DNA of 64,000 nt from Adiantum capillus-veneris (taxonomy: Eukaryota > Streptophyta > Polypodiopsida > Polypodiales > Pteridaceae), in the NCBI GenBank assembly GCA_014529385.2, contig CM043950.1, positions 80,366,343-80,430,342 on the forward strand, given 5' to 3'. Position numbers and translations under genes: made by a program. Below, piece by piece: positions 1 to 10,557 of this stretch (the first letter of the stretch is position 1; every line of letters begins with the position of its first letter). The notes below the pieces were generated by a model. That model searched no databases and had not been told where the DNA came from. It was given only the letters and a program-made list of their open reading frames with translations.

Positions 1-2576
1 CAAGTAGACTTTGAGATGCTCCCGCCCCACACTTCAACTCCATAAAGAAGAACCGGTGTCACCAATGCATCAAAAAGATACTTCTTGAGAATCCAACACT
101 TGATGTTTCCCGCATTACACATGTTCTCAAATGCATAATATGCTCTCTTTCCCGCTTCCAAACGACGCATAGCACATTCATGCCACTTGTGATTGGATGG
201 AACCTCAAGGCCAAGGTACTTAAAGCTCTCAACAACTTCAAGTGTCTCGTTGTTGTACACAATGCATGGCTTCTCCTTATGGTTGATTTTCACAAGAATA
301 ACCTTTGTTTTGGATTCATTTACAATCAGCCCACTATGCAAGCAAAAGTTCTCAAGGACAACCATAAGCTTTTGTGCATCTTCTAAAGTGTGTGATAGAA
401 GCACTACATCATCCGCATACAACAAAAGCATGATTACCGCATTGCAAATAGTGACCTCTTCAATGCCTTCTTCTTGCATAAAGTCAAGTACCATTTGTTC
501 CAATTGATCGATGCATAGACCAAAGAGAGTTGGTGACAATGGACATCCTTGTTTAACCCCAATAGTGCTTACAAAAATTTCTGAAATTTCTCTTCCCATG
601 CGCAATTGACAAATCACCTTCTCATAGATTCGAGAAACCGCAAGCATAAACTCACTTGGCACTTGGAGTTCTTCCATCCTTCTCCACAAATTGTTACGTG
701 GAATCATATCAAAGGCTTTCTTAAAGTCCACAAAACAACAATACAATCGCTTGCCTTTCAACCGACTTTCCTCCATGAGAACACGAAGAGTGACAAGATG
801 ATCAATGGTGCTATGGCATCGACGAAAACCCGCTTGTCCCTTTGCACGCTTGTCATTCTCTTCAGCCCAATCACTCAATTTCATCTCCATTATGCACCCA
901 AACAACTTTGCCATAAAAGACCCAATCATTATAGTCCGGTAGTTGCTTACATTCTTTACATCCCCTCCTTTATGCAAAGGCTTAACCCAATTAGTACTCC
1001 AATCATAAGGCATACCATGTTGAAGTGCAAGGTTGAACATATCACACATCCACTCATGGGTAAAATCTCCCGTCCATTTGATCATCTCCGGCTTGATACC
1101 TTGAAGATCTCCCGCTTTGCAAGTGGCCAACTTTTCAAGCCCACCGCATACATCCTCAATAGTAAAAAAAGACGGCATACATGGGAGTGAACCATAAAAT
1201 GACATTTTTTCAGTATTTGCTTGCTCATATAATTGCCTACAATGTGTGTACATATCCACTAGACTCAATTTACCAAACTTCTCAACCCGCTTGCCTCTCA
1301 AGTTTCTCCAAAATCTTCCACATGGATGTGCCTTTTCTTGGACTTGAAATTCTTGTTGCTTTACTTCCCATCTTCTTCTCTTCTTTTGAATCAATGCCTT
1401 GTATGTATGCAAATGACTTTGATAGTTGTCTTTGTCCATAGTTGCATCAAGCTTTATCAAGGACTTTCGAGCATCTTGACATTCTTTATCAAACCACCTT
1501 TTGCGTGATCTATCTTTGTTGATACCATGGAGATGCTTTATGGCAAAGCATTCTTCCGCACAAGAACAAATAGCTTTCTTGAAAGCTTCCCATTTAGTTT
1601 CCAATGGTGCATCACATTGAAGCTTTGTCATCCATAATTTTTGCTCAACCATTTCAATGTACATTGGTGCCCGTTTGAAATCCATACATAGTGATAACTT
1701 CTCTTTCCTTTGGCTGAAATTATCATGCTTAGTTGCTTCTCCACATGAAAGGTCAATACATAAGGTGCGATGGTCTGATTCCGGGGTCCATTGACCAAAC
1801 ATAAAACTCTTTATGCGGTACATGATGGCTTCAGAGAGTAGCATATAGTCAATCACACTATCCCCATTATGTCTCCTACATGTAAATCCATTGGTTCCAC
1901 TCCACAAAGATACACCATTGGCAATGAGCATACCCGTGCTATTACACATGTGTAAAAGTAACTTTCCATAGTGATCCGGCTCTTTCTCATCCATTGAAGT
2001 ACGATCATACAAGTGATGAACTTCCTCCAACTCCCTTGAAATGTATGGCATATCAAATTGTTGAGTATCATGTTGCAATGTTTTTGTGCGAGCATTCATA
2101 TTCCCAAATACAATAACATCACCTTCACCTTTGAAATAAGAAATGTCCTCTTCCAAATCAGAAAATGGTTGATCTCTATCCATGCAAGCATAAAAGGGAG
2201 AATCATGATGAGGAATGTAGCAACCGGCTACAAAAATGGGTGCTCTTTTTGGTGTCATAATTTTCAGCCATACATAACGTTTGTACTTGTCATCTTTCAC
2301 AATTGATACAAAATCTTCCAATCCTTTCTTAACCATACATGCTAACCCTCCTTGTCCTCTTCGTTGCTTGAGATTCTTTGACCACATCAATGAATGTACA
2401 TTGTAATCCTCCAAGCCGTTAATCCTTTGTGTGTCATGCTCCCAAGTTTCAACAAGAAGTACAACATCGGCTTTGCTTGTTAGTTCATCAATGCCAACCC
2501 CTGCATTCCATGGGTATCCATTACAATTCCAAAAGCATATTTTCAATTGTAACTCGGTCTCATAGGTCACGCATCC
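1..2576 (-). CDS. LINE ORF2: APE endonuclease and reverse transcriptase (partial, open at left edge)
   Basis: I translated the minus strand directly: the frame that follows the ORF1 TAG has no stop down to base 1, about 858 codons. The endonuclease begins with CFWNCNG near 2540, followed by LVETW, GGLACMVKKG and VAGCYIPHHDSPFY. The catalytic GDxN motif reads GNMN (2094-2105), so Asp is replaced by Asn. The RT domain begins near 960, with KGQAGFRR, CCFVDFKKAFD (around 740), GVKQGCPLSPTLFGL (around 540) and the catalytic YADDVVLL at about 398-419. The zinc-knuckle end would lie outside the window. No ATG lies near the start, so expression would need readthrough or reinitiation, or the TAG is a mutation. 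RT residues look intact; the endonuclease is probably dead. Confidence 0.88.
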
Positions 2577-3527
2577 CTATTTGCTTGAGAGACTTGCCTC
2601 CTCCTTGGGCACATTTTCTTCATGAGAGATCTCCTTGTTTTTATTATTCTTTTCCTCATATGCCTTGCGACGCATATTTTGTTGCTTAATAGTGCGATCT
2701 TCACATACAAAACATTTTTTATCCCTCAAATAGATCCAACTATTATCAAGGATAATCTTTTGCTTGGTCTCATCCGGCATGGTGCATACAATTGGCCGTT
2801 CTCCCGAGCGAGGAGCTCCTTGCTTTCCCACTCTATGTGCTCCATAGACCATAACTCCAGACATGCCAAAGTGGGTTTTGAAGAAATCTTCAATAACAAT
2901 GGCAAGAGAAGGAGGTGTCTCTAACTTCTCTTCGGGAATTCCACGAATAACAATGTTCTTGGAACGTCGCTCCCGTTCCTTCAACTCCTCCACATCCACA
3001 TTCTCAACATTCTTTGTTTGAACCATAGCTTGCATGAGTGAGGAATTAGAAACCACATTGCTACCACATACATCAGCCCAAGACTTGTTTGTGCATACAT
3101 TTTTCATGTCGCATACATCCCGGCTCATAGTGTCAAATTTCTCCTCTTTCAATACATGGTCATGCTCTACTTTGCTCATCCGCTCCTTCAAAGCATTCAA
3201 GTCCACAAGAGAGCGTTTACATTCCTTGACTTCCTCTTCAAGTTGCATCAAACGTGTTGTTTGCATCTCAAGTGTCCTCTTGAGATTCTCATTCTCAACC
3301 ACAAGTACCCTTAGTGTGCCATTCTCCATTGCAAGTGCTCGTAAGTCTTCGCCTTGTTTGTTTACGGTCTCTTGCAATGATACCAAGTACGCCATGATCA
3401 TGGTTTTCGATGTCGTTGGTTGGGTGGTTGTGTTGCTATCTCCACACTTAGGAGATTTTGGATCATTTTCCACAATGGTTGTGGACCTTGTTGAAGAAGA
3501 AGAACCCTTGCGAGTGCCGGAAGACAT
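2577..3527 (-). CDS. LINE ORF1 protein: coiled coil plus RNA-binding-like domain
   Basis: The frame encodes 316 residues. Residues 1-45 are Ser/Thr-rich and low complexity. About 45-140 are a long heptad-like coiled coil rich in Leu, Glu and Lys, which suggests trimerisation as in LINE ORF1 proteins. About 185-290 contain RRSKNIVIRGIPEE and later AHRVGK and RPIVCTMPDETKQKI, a pattern typical of the RRM/C-terminal part of LINE ORF1 (transposase_22-like) proteins. The C-terminus is basic and Lys/Glu-rich. The likely role is binding element RNA in a ribonucleoprotein. The frame ends in TAG at 2577-2579, and ORF2 continues in exactly the same frame. The first ATG was taken as the start. The family assignment is by pattern, not by search. 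Confidence 0.8.
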   Translation of the reverse strand: MSSGTRKGSSSSTRSTTIVENDPKSPKCGDSNTTTQPTTSKTMIMAYLVSLQETVNKQGEDLRALAMENGTLRVLVVENENLKRTLEMQTTRLMQLEEEVKECKRSLVDLNALKERMSKVEHDHVLKEEKFDTMSRDVCDMKNVCTNKSWADVCGSNVVSNSSLMQAMVQTKNVENVDVEELKERERRSKNIVIRGIPEEKLETPPSLAIVIEDFFKTHFGMSGVMVYGAHRVGKQGAPRSGERPIVCTMPDETKQKIILDNSWIYLRDKKCFVCEDRTIKQQNMRRKAYEEKNNKNKEISHEENVPKEEASLSSK

Positions 3528-3756
3528 TGTATGTAAAATAGGAGATGAGAATCAATTTTGTTGAACCTGTTCACTTCAAAAATGCTGCTACAGAAATCCC
3601 TTCCATAACTCTGAAAATTTCTCTCTTTACATCAATGCGTAGAGGACTTCGTGCTCTTCGATTGAGGCTATAGATCACCCAAATCGGAGTTCGGATGAAG
3701 AAGTTATGATCAAAAGAGTGGACTGCTGTCTACTAGGTCAAAAAACGGCTGCGTTT

Positions 3757-3759
<3 letters not shown>

Positions 3760-3799
<40 letters not shown>
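3760..3799. repeat. (AG)n microsatellite
   Basis: A pure AG tract of about 40 bases sits directly beside the 5' end of the LINE. Confidence 0.95.
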
Positions 3800-3803
<4 letters not shown>

Positions 3804-4363
3804 AAGAAATGAAATGAAATGTACTATTAACCTGTCTAAAAGACCAATGTGACCTATGAGACCAAAAGGTTCCATCCATCTGTGACTCTAGTAACTCTAG
3901 TACAGTGTCAAGGGAACATAAAGATTAAAAGGAAAATAAATGAGGGTACCTAGAGTGGGTAGGTATGTAAGTCTAACCTACATCCTCATCATCATCACCA
4001 TCCTTATCACATAATACATTAGCTCAAATCATATTGGGAGGGGTACAATCACATGAGGGATGATGGGATGCATAGTGGGGAAAGTAGACAATGGTGATCA
4101 TCCCATGAACTTTCTCAAGGGGGTCTGTAGTATGGCCTCAATGTCCTCTGTGGTGAGCTCTTGCGGGGGGTGTGCTCGATGTCGCTCAATAATGCTACCC
4201 AATAGAGAGAGAATCTTTCGTACCTTGAGAGTATGATGTTATCAGGTGCAGCGGAATTGAAATGGTTGACAAGATCTAGACTTTACACTTTTACAAATCT
4301 TTACTTCTTTCCATGCTTGAATGTGTTTTATTTAACACGAATGATGGTTCCTTTTGAAGAGAG

Positions 4364-4421
<58 letters not shown>

Positions 4422-5330
4422 CACTCACACATGCCCCTCACAGTAGGCTTTGTTTAGGGGGAGTAGGAGAGTAAGTCTTCGCAATTTGCAGAGGATTTTG
4501 ACTCTTCACTAGGCTTTGTGACTCCAACACATGTCCCGCTCTAATTTGAGATCTTGCCACCTGAGTACTTTGTGGTTGGTCCATGGAGATCTCCAAACGT
4601 TTCTTTGAGGAGTAGGCCGCTATGTGTCGACATTATTTTCCTACAGTTATCAAGTACATGTCGCATTATTCTTGGACTAGAGAGAGCCCCCACGATCATA
4701 CTTAGAGTACAGGTTTTACGTTGTGACTGCTTCTTGATGAGGGAGGCTGTCTTTGATATCTTATAGGAGCAAACAATGGTTGAGGCCAATTACTTTATGG
4801 ATATCTGACAGTTTGCATTTTTTTTTGAGATTCAGGTCGTAGAAGCCTTAGGAAAGTTGGTTTGGTCAGAGAGAAGAGCATCTTGGTACCTTCCCTTGGC
4901 TTCTGAGGTGGATAGCTAGTGGGTCCCCCCTGCCTCTCTTATTGTTTGGTTGTGCGGTAGATTCAGATCCTTTTTTGAAGTTCATCACCAGGAAATGTTA
5001 GAATGGATGCAGATGATTTTGGAGGCACGGCTTGGGGGTTTCACAGTCCCTCAGCTTTTGTGAGCTGCTATAGGAGGTTCTTACATTGGATGTTTTGTAT
5101 TAGTTATAGCAAAAGATGTGCAGGTATGGTGTGTGAGGTTGATCACATGGTTTGTCAATAAAAGTAGCCCCACCAACTCGGATGGTGGCACCTACACCCT
5201 GGACAATGAGTATTGGACAATAGCACCTAAAGCAAGACGTGTGCTTCTGTTTGTAGTTCCTCACCACATGGAGCTTAATGGATAGTCCCTTGAGGCCCAT
5301 CTCACGCTTCATCTCAACCATGGTCACTAG
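3800..5330. other. No recognisable gene
   Basis: Only short frames with no family resemblance are present, apart from the (GA)n tract at 4366-4418. A minus-strand frame at 5100-5327 contains several Cys residues but I cannot assign it. Confidence 0.5.
4366..4418. repeat. (GA)n microsatellite
   Basis: About 53 bases of nearly pure GA. It produces the Arg/Glu runs seen in overlapping frames, which are not real proteins. Confidence 0.95.
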
Positions 5331-6181
5331 AAACTTAGATAGTAATCGCCATCAATAGTCAGGACTTCAATGCGGACACTTAGTTCGATACATCCCTGCC
5401 GTGATTTTGACACCTTTAACCTGAATTGGGGCAAGGTAGATAAAACCTCAAAAACTTGGCAATGTATGACTGACGAAGGCTCTCATCATCATGGAAGGTA
5501 CTCATTGCCATCATATTCTGCACAAAGTCCTAGTTCATGGGATCCAGGTCATAAGCCTTGCAACAACTAACGTACATACCAAAGGCCTCCACTGGAGTTG
5601 CAAGTGTAGATGCCATGCAAATGTCATACAAGGGCACCACACTACCAAAATACTTTTTCAACGCCTCCAAAGAATTTGCCGAGATAAGGGGGACTGCAAT
5701 TTCCCATGGTCCACAAAGCAAGGGGGTTCATTGGGCTGTGACACAAAGATGCAATCAATTTGAATCACCCAAACATACATAGAAAAGCACATTCCAGTGT
5801 CAACTAAAGATCTACACATACACATAAATACGCACAGAGAAACCCAACCCAATTTCGATAGAAGATCTTTCTTACGTGCTCTTCCACCAAGATGAATGTA
5901 GATGCAAGAGTAGCAGGAAACTGGATCTGGTGCCACGTTTCCATTAGGAAGAGTGAGGACACATTTTCTTCCAAAAACAAACTATAGGGTTCTCCAAAAT
6001 ACAAATGCCAACAACCTGCATGGCATTGAAGGTCACGCCTACACACTCATAGTCGTCTCCTCGCCCGGCTCAATCGCCAAACCTATGCCTTATGAGCAAC
6101 GCTTTTCTTCTGGTTACTTGGACATTGGCCATCCGATGGATATCGAGGATTAAGCCAAGTTGCTGAATACAGTGGCCTTAT
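5331..6181. other. Unassigned stretch, possibly decayed coding DNA
   Basis: A minus-strand frame near 5530-5721 (MLCGPWEIAVPLISANSLEA and onwards) looks protein-like but matches nothing I recognise, and neighbouring frames are broken. It may belong to the retroelement whose 3' tail follows, or to a host gene fragment. I assign no function. Confidence 0.25.
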
Positions 6182-6366
6182 TTGAAAAAAGAACCTTGGG
6201 CTCACCAGAAAACTCTTGGTTTCATTGAAGCTCCTCATTGCACCAATTATCGGTCATACAGACAACTGGCTCAATTATGGGACGTCAATAAAGAAAACCT
6301 CAATATTCTTAAGAAGATATTACTACTTGTGTTTTCGAGGACGAAAACTCTTCCTCAAGGGGGGAG
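6182..6366 (+). pseudogene. Decayed Ty3/gypsy pol 3' tail with polypurine tract
   Basis: In one plus frame this stretch ends with CVFEDENSSSRGE, the kind of C-terminal tail (FEDE...GE) often seen just before the polypurine tract in plant Ty3/gypsy polyproteins. Several stops lie upstream (after HPMDIED, for example), so it is not functional. The purine run AAGGGGGGAG at about 6357-6366 is a good polypurine tract and is followed within a few bases by a plausible LTR start (TGAGGACAAG). The chromodomain and integrase of this element cannot be read further upstream. The assignment rests on the tail motif and its position. Confidence 0.5.
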
Positions 6367-6370
6367 TAAT

Positions 6371-7565
6371 TTGAGGACAAGGGTCCTACGAGGCAAGGCC
6401 CAACCTAGGGGGTCAGGGACCTAGGCCAAGGGCCTTGACTAGACCAGTGCGGTGGACTGGGGATCCGCTTAGGGCAAGTGCTAGGAGCTAGGTCTATATA
6501 AAGGGCGGTAGGGAGGAGGATCCTATGTTCAGTTACCCTAGGTCTTATATTCCTCATCCTCTCTCTCCATCTCTATAAATCTCCGCGTCGGCTACTTCTC
6601 TATCTATCCTTCTTTCTCTCCATTTCTCTTCCTATCCCTTTGTTAGAAGCTGGACACACCACGGCATCTAACTACTCGGCGGACTATTATTTTTGTAATT
6701 ATTCATTCATTGAGGAAAACCCGATTGTAAATATTGGGACTTACAGAAGTTTCCAGATTGTATCCCAGTTTTGATAGTTAGATTGAGTAGATGGTTGATT
6801 TTAGAACTTGAGGGTTTGAGATGTTGTAAGGTATATATACCACTTTTTGACCTTAATGAAAGGACCTTTTGTCATTTTTAAAAACAAGTTTGAAGTCGGT
6901 GAGTGAGCGTACTGTGTATGAGAGAGAGAGTGTGAGCTTCGTCTTGACGCTACGTGTGCTACGGTGGTCGGAATCGAGTGCGGAGAAGTGCAGCGTGTTG
7001 CCCCCGACTAGAGCTACGCACCGATACCAACATTACACGCGTACGGTCCGGCTTTGGGAGCTGTTTCTACGAGCTTCATCGGTTGTTTGGGTGAGCATAC
7101 ATTATCTGATTTCGCATTGCAGCATATCCACGCGTTCACATTGAGTAGAACTACACATTAGGCACTTTAGATTTTGGAAACGAAGACCTGCAGATTCCGG
7201 CCAGACATCCTGTGTGTTTCTGTACCGGGTGTTTTGGGTCGTGATTTTGGTTCATAGACCTTAGGAAGAGCGGCCTATAGGTATTAGTAGGGTCTCCTTC
7301 AAGTTCTATGGTGTTTCAAAAGTGTTTGATGGGTGTTCGGCTCTAGCAAGCGTTGTAGGAAGTTTTCTCTTTTGCACTCTTGAAGGCTGTGACTTAGACA
7401 ATTGGTAGGGACCTCTGTAGGAATTAGTTAGGAGTCGTTCGAGTGTAGGTTGACACCTTATGCTTGCTTCCACGCGCTTGCGGGTCGAGCTTTGTCCTTA
7501 GCTGACATTACATGTTATGTGAGTTCTCGCTATGCTGACGCCCGTCGTGGCGTATCCGTCCAACA
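6371..7565 (+). mobile_element. LTR of a Ty3/gypsy-type element (single copy in window)
   Basis: The segment begins TGAGGACAAG just after a polypurine tract and ends ...CCAACA just before a tRNA-Asp-like primer site at 7567. It contains a TATA box (6493-6503) with pyrimidine-rich DNA downstream. No second copy of this LTR was found in the window. Internal sequence on both sides of one LTR suggests a recombined or tandem arrangement. Confidence 0.6.
6493..6503 (+). promoter_or_regulatory. TATA box in the LTR
   Basis: TCTATATAAAG matches the plant TATA consensus closely and lies about 120 bases into the LTR, where a U3 promoter is expected. The transcript would run rightward through the primer site and leader. 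Confidence 0.6.
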
Positions 7566-7566
7566 T

Positions 7567-7584
7567 TGGCGCCGCTGCGGGGGA
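7567..7584 (+). other. Primer binding site, tRNA-Asp-like
   Basis: TGGCGCCGCTGCGGGGGA closely resembles the complement of the plant tRNA-Asp 3' end (TGGCGCCGTTGCCGGGGA), a primer commonly used by plant Ty3/gypsy elements. It starts one base after the CA end of the LTR. Confidence 0.7.
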
Positions 7585-9391
7585 CGAAAACCTTAGGTAA
7601 GTGACCGAGACTAATCCTTGAGGATTGGGATTTTTGGATTGCCAAGAGTCTCGCTTTACATTTAGATAGGATCAGAGGGTGGGGGACTCTCTAGGTCTTA
7701 GAGGGAGTCTAGGAAGCGTGTGTCTGGCCTAGATCCTACGACTTAGGTAGAGGAGGTAGACTTAGGTAGTTTTAGGTAGTAGTCGAGTTCTAGAGTAGGA
7801 GTTGGAGTGGTAGAAGCGGTGAGAGGAGAGCTTGAGAGTCCGGAGAGGCCAAAAAGCAACCAAAAACACCATTATCAACATTTCTTCACGATAGGTAGGA
7901 GTAGAGTAAGTAGGACATCATGATTCAGATCTAGAGCATTTCATGCATGTACACTTGCTTGGTAGAATCATTACAAGTTTGTAAAAGACGCAAAAAGACG
8001 CAAAAGTGTGGTTGAAAGCCTAATTGAAGTCCAAAAGTTACTGTGAGTGTTTCTGATAGATATATAGAGCATCAGGAGCATTCCTTTCAGAAAAGACTTT
8101 AATTTTAAGCCAATAGACATCCTACGCGTAGGATGTCTATAGGCCAATCTGGGAGGAAATTTGGGATTTTGAGTTGACCAGTGTGTTCAGAAGGTAGGGT
8201 GTACCCTAATTTCAACTGGAAAGTGGAAATTTGGCCATATCTTGACAGGATAACGCCAGATAGACTGAAATTGCTAGACATCCTACCCAAATAGTGCCAA
8301 AACATTAACTTGAGACCAAAACCATAAGATGGCATCATGAGTATGTCTTGCATGATATATTGAGTGACTGAAAGGGGTTCCACCTCATTTGGGTAAGAAA
8401 ATTGGGTTCAAAGTGGACTTTGACACTTTTGACTAAAAAAGCAAAAACAGCTGAAGTTTGGGACTTTTGACATCCAAATCAAAATCTAAGCATACCACTG
8501 GGATACTGACATCAAGGGGAAGCTGTGGGACAAATCTGGGGTCAAACAGGCCAAAAAGACATCCTACGCGTAGGATGTCTTCTGAGTGATTTGGGACTCC
8601 AAACTGAATTCTGAGCATACCAAAGTGATCAACAACTCAAGGGGAGCTTGAGCCTTGAGTTTAAAGCCATTCTGAAGAAAAAGACATCCTACGTGTAGGA
8701 TGTCTAATGCAAGAAAATGCAGCCAGAATTTGACTTTGAGCATTGTAAGGTGTTATATAGCCTAAGGCAAGCCTCCTAGTCAATTTTGGTCCAATTTGGA
8801 GTTGATTAGACTGATCAATACCATCAACACGCCGTCGGAACAAATTTCTGACTCATTGACTAGCTAATAGGTGTCCAAATCAAAAAGTAAAAGCAGTTGT
8901 AAGCTCAGCACAACAAGGGGAAACAATAGTGTAAAAATCCAGGCAAAACACAGCAGGAGACATCCTATGCGTAGGATGTCTATTGGGGCATACTGCAAAG
9001 AAAATTTGACCTGGCCTAGACAGTGAGGTTCCATTTGACTTAAGGGTTCCAAAACTTCTTTCAGAAGTGAATTTGGACCTTGTTTGCCCATTTGACGAAG
9101 CAAGGACCGAATTCAGACTTTTTCGCGTAAATTGGCCAGCATCAGGGGGAAGTACTGTTTCAGATTAGCAAACCTAATCCAAAACATCAGCAGTGTATAA
9201 AATACAGTAGTGGTTGAGATTAACTCTCTAGTTATACCAATCATTACTAAGATAACCTCTAGCAGATAAATGCTTTGATTCAATTGCCGAAATTGAAACT
9301 CTTGTGTACATGTATATTCGGCAACAAAGCAAGAAGTTGTGCAGAAACCGACCCATTGCCAGGTGAGTGGTTGAATTTGTGATAAATTGCA
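7585..9391 (+). other. Long non-coding leader of the LTR element
   Basis: No long frame exists between the primer site and the ATG at 9392. The 8113-9145 part is built from degenerate units of about 125 bases, most of which carry the palindrome described separately. Short minus-strand frames that share a DILRVGCL-like peptide are simply translations of that palindrome. Confidence 0.55.
8113..8981. repeat. Dispersed palindrome (AGACATCCTACG plus its reverse complement)
   Basis: Four full copies are present: 8113-8140 (28 bases, perfect), 8556-8581 (26 bases, perfect), 8682-8705 (one mismatch in the centre) and 8958-8981 (one mismatch). A half copy lies at 8275-8288. The palindrome is embedded in degenerate units in which a CAAGGGGA/GG motif precedes it by about 70 bases; units at about 8432-8556 and 8557-8681 are clearly related. 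It sits in the leader of an LTR element between the primer site and the first frame. Confidence 0.9.
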
Positions 9392-10240
9392 TTGATAAGT
9401 TTGATGAATTTAAGATCAGGAAGATACATTGTTAGAGACCAGAAGGTGGCAGGTGACCAAGGTAGCTTAGTGTCCACCGAAGAGAGTGTAACTCAGGCAA
9501 GGCTAGATCCACTAGCACCGATTATTGAGGAAGGTAGTGATACTGACACTTCATCAGACAAATCTTTCTTCATGATGGGTAGTCAATAGCCAGGAGGTTT
9601 CACCTATGATGGACCTATGCGAGGAGGAAGCACCTCCCAAAATCCTTTGAATGATTCCAGGCTCACAGTGATCTTCTTAGAGGGAACAAACTCAAGAGGA
9701 GCCCTAGTCTATTCTGACTATCGAGGCCGCAAGTGCATTTGTATCGAAGAGAGGCCAGCTCAAAGATTGGATATAATCCAAGTGTATGATCATGGAGATA
9801 GATTTCGAGACGAAAAGGGGAACCACTATTTAATAGTTAGCAACCCTGAAGATTACAACAGATATGGAGATAACGTGGCAAAAGGGAAAATGGTTTCAGA
9901 AACTCAAGAACCGCCACCAAACATTGATCGGCCCGGAGCTATGTTTATGTATGATAAGAAAACAACCAGGATTCCAACTTATAACGAGAATGTAGGAATC
10001 TACAAACATGAGAGTGAGGGAATTGTCTCTTACTTTTGCATCAAAGAACCATACGTAAACGAACTAAGCAAAGACAAGGTTCTTTACTTATTGTCTTATG
10101 AAATTGCTACAGGGAAGGGCATAGTTTTTGTTGATAGATACGGGCGAGAATACCAACGTATTCTCCCAGAGGAAGTAGAAAGAGCAACAGGTCCAGGAGC
10201 ATCAGCATATGCCCCTGAGGAAATTCCGAGAACCCATTAG
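9392..10240 (+). pseudogene. Unrecognised reading frame of the LTR element, gag position, one amber codon
   Basis: A frame starting MISLMNLRSGRY runs to 9586, meets TAG at 9587-9589 (CAA TAG CCA), and continues in the same frame to 10240, giving about 282 codons with one stop. NLRSGR near the N-terminus recalls the start of some plant retroelement Gag proteins, and the location downstream of a leader fits gag. The second part (207 residues from the ATG at 9617) is rich in charged and Tyr residues (SDYRGRKCICIEERP, GIVFVDRYGREYQR). I see no zinc knuckle and no protease or RT motif. The function is unknown; it may be a Gag of a non-autonomous element, or captured sequence. Confidence 0.4.
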
Positions 10241-10557
10241 GAAATTTCGGAGGTCATTTGGAGGGCCATATGAAGAGAGAGAAAAATAGAGCAGGAAAGT
10301 ACGTGGAAAGACTCAAAAAATAGGAAAATAGAATAAAACTTTCACGAATCTAGGATTGTGGCATCGTAATTTCCTTCCTTTTACCGATCTATTAGGTGCT
10401 TTCCAGTGGTCCCACTTCTGATATTCTCTTATGGTCTTTAACGTACTGGAGGGTGACCATTAAGCCCGCACAAGATATTGGAATTCTAAAACACTTTCCC
10501 TCCATTAGAATGCTTTCAAAGTGAATCTCCCTCCACTAAATCTTTTCTCTGAGAGCT
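10241..10557. other. No recognisable gene
   Basis: Short intergenic stretch; I see no motif, LTR or RNA gene in it. Confidence 0.5.

Larger units (their letters stand above)
1..3759 (-). mobile_element. LINE (non-LTR retrotransposon), 3' end outside the window
   Basis: On the minus strand this element has a coiled-coil ORF1 (2577-3527) followed by an APE endonuclease-reverse transcriptase ORF2 (1-2576) that runs off the left edge. About 230 bases lie upstream of the ORF1 ATG and act as a presumed 5' UTR, ending near a (AG)n tract at 3760. Its RT resembles that of the LINE at the right end of the window (shared GVKQGCPLSPTLFGL block), so both are probably one clade. The 3' end and any target duplication are not visible. 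Apart from the TAG between the ORFs and one altered endonuclease residue, the frame is open throughout, so this copy is fairly young. Confidence 0.9.

Noticed and set aside
606-1190. 194-codon plus-strand frame
   Set aside because: Antisense of the LINE ORF2 reverse transcriptase.
8113-8981. CRISPR-like array
   Set aside because: Spacers are unequal (about 100-420 bases) and related to each other, the repeat is palindromic and the context is a plant retroelement.
8105-9103. Minus-strand frames sharing DILRVGCL-like peptides, at first suggesting a protein repeat family
   Set aside because: The shared peptide is the palindrome read in frame; the rest of the frames do not match one another.
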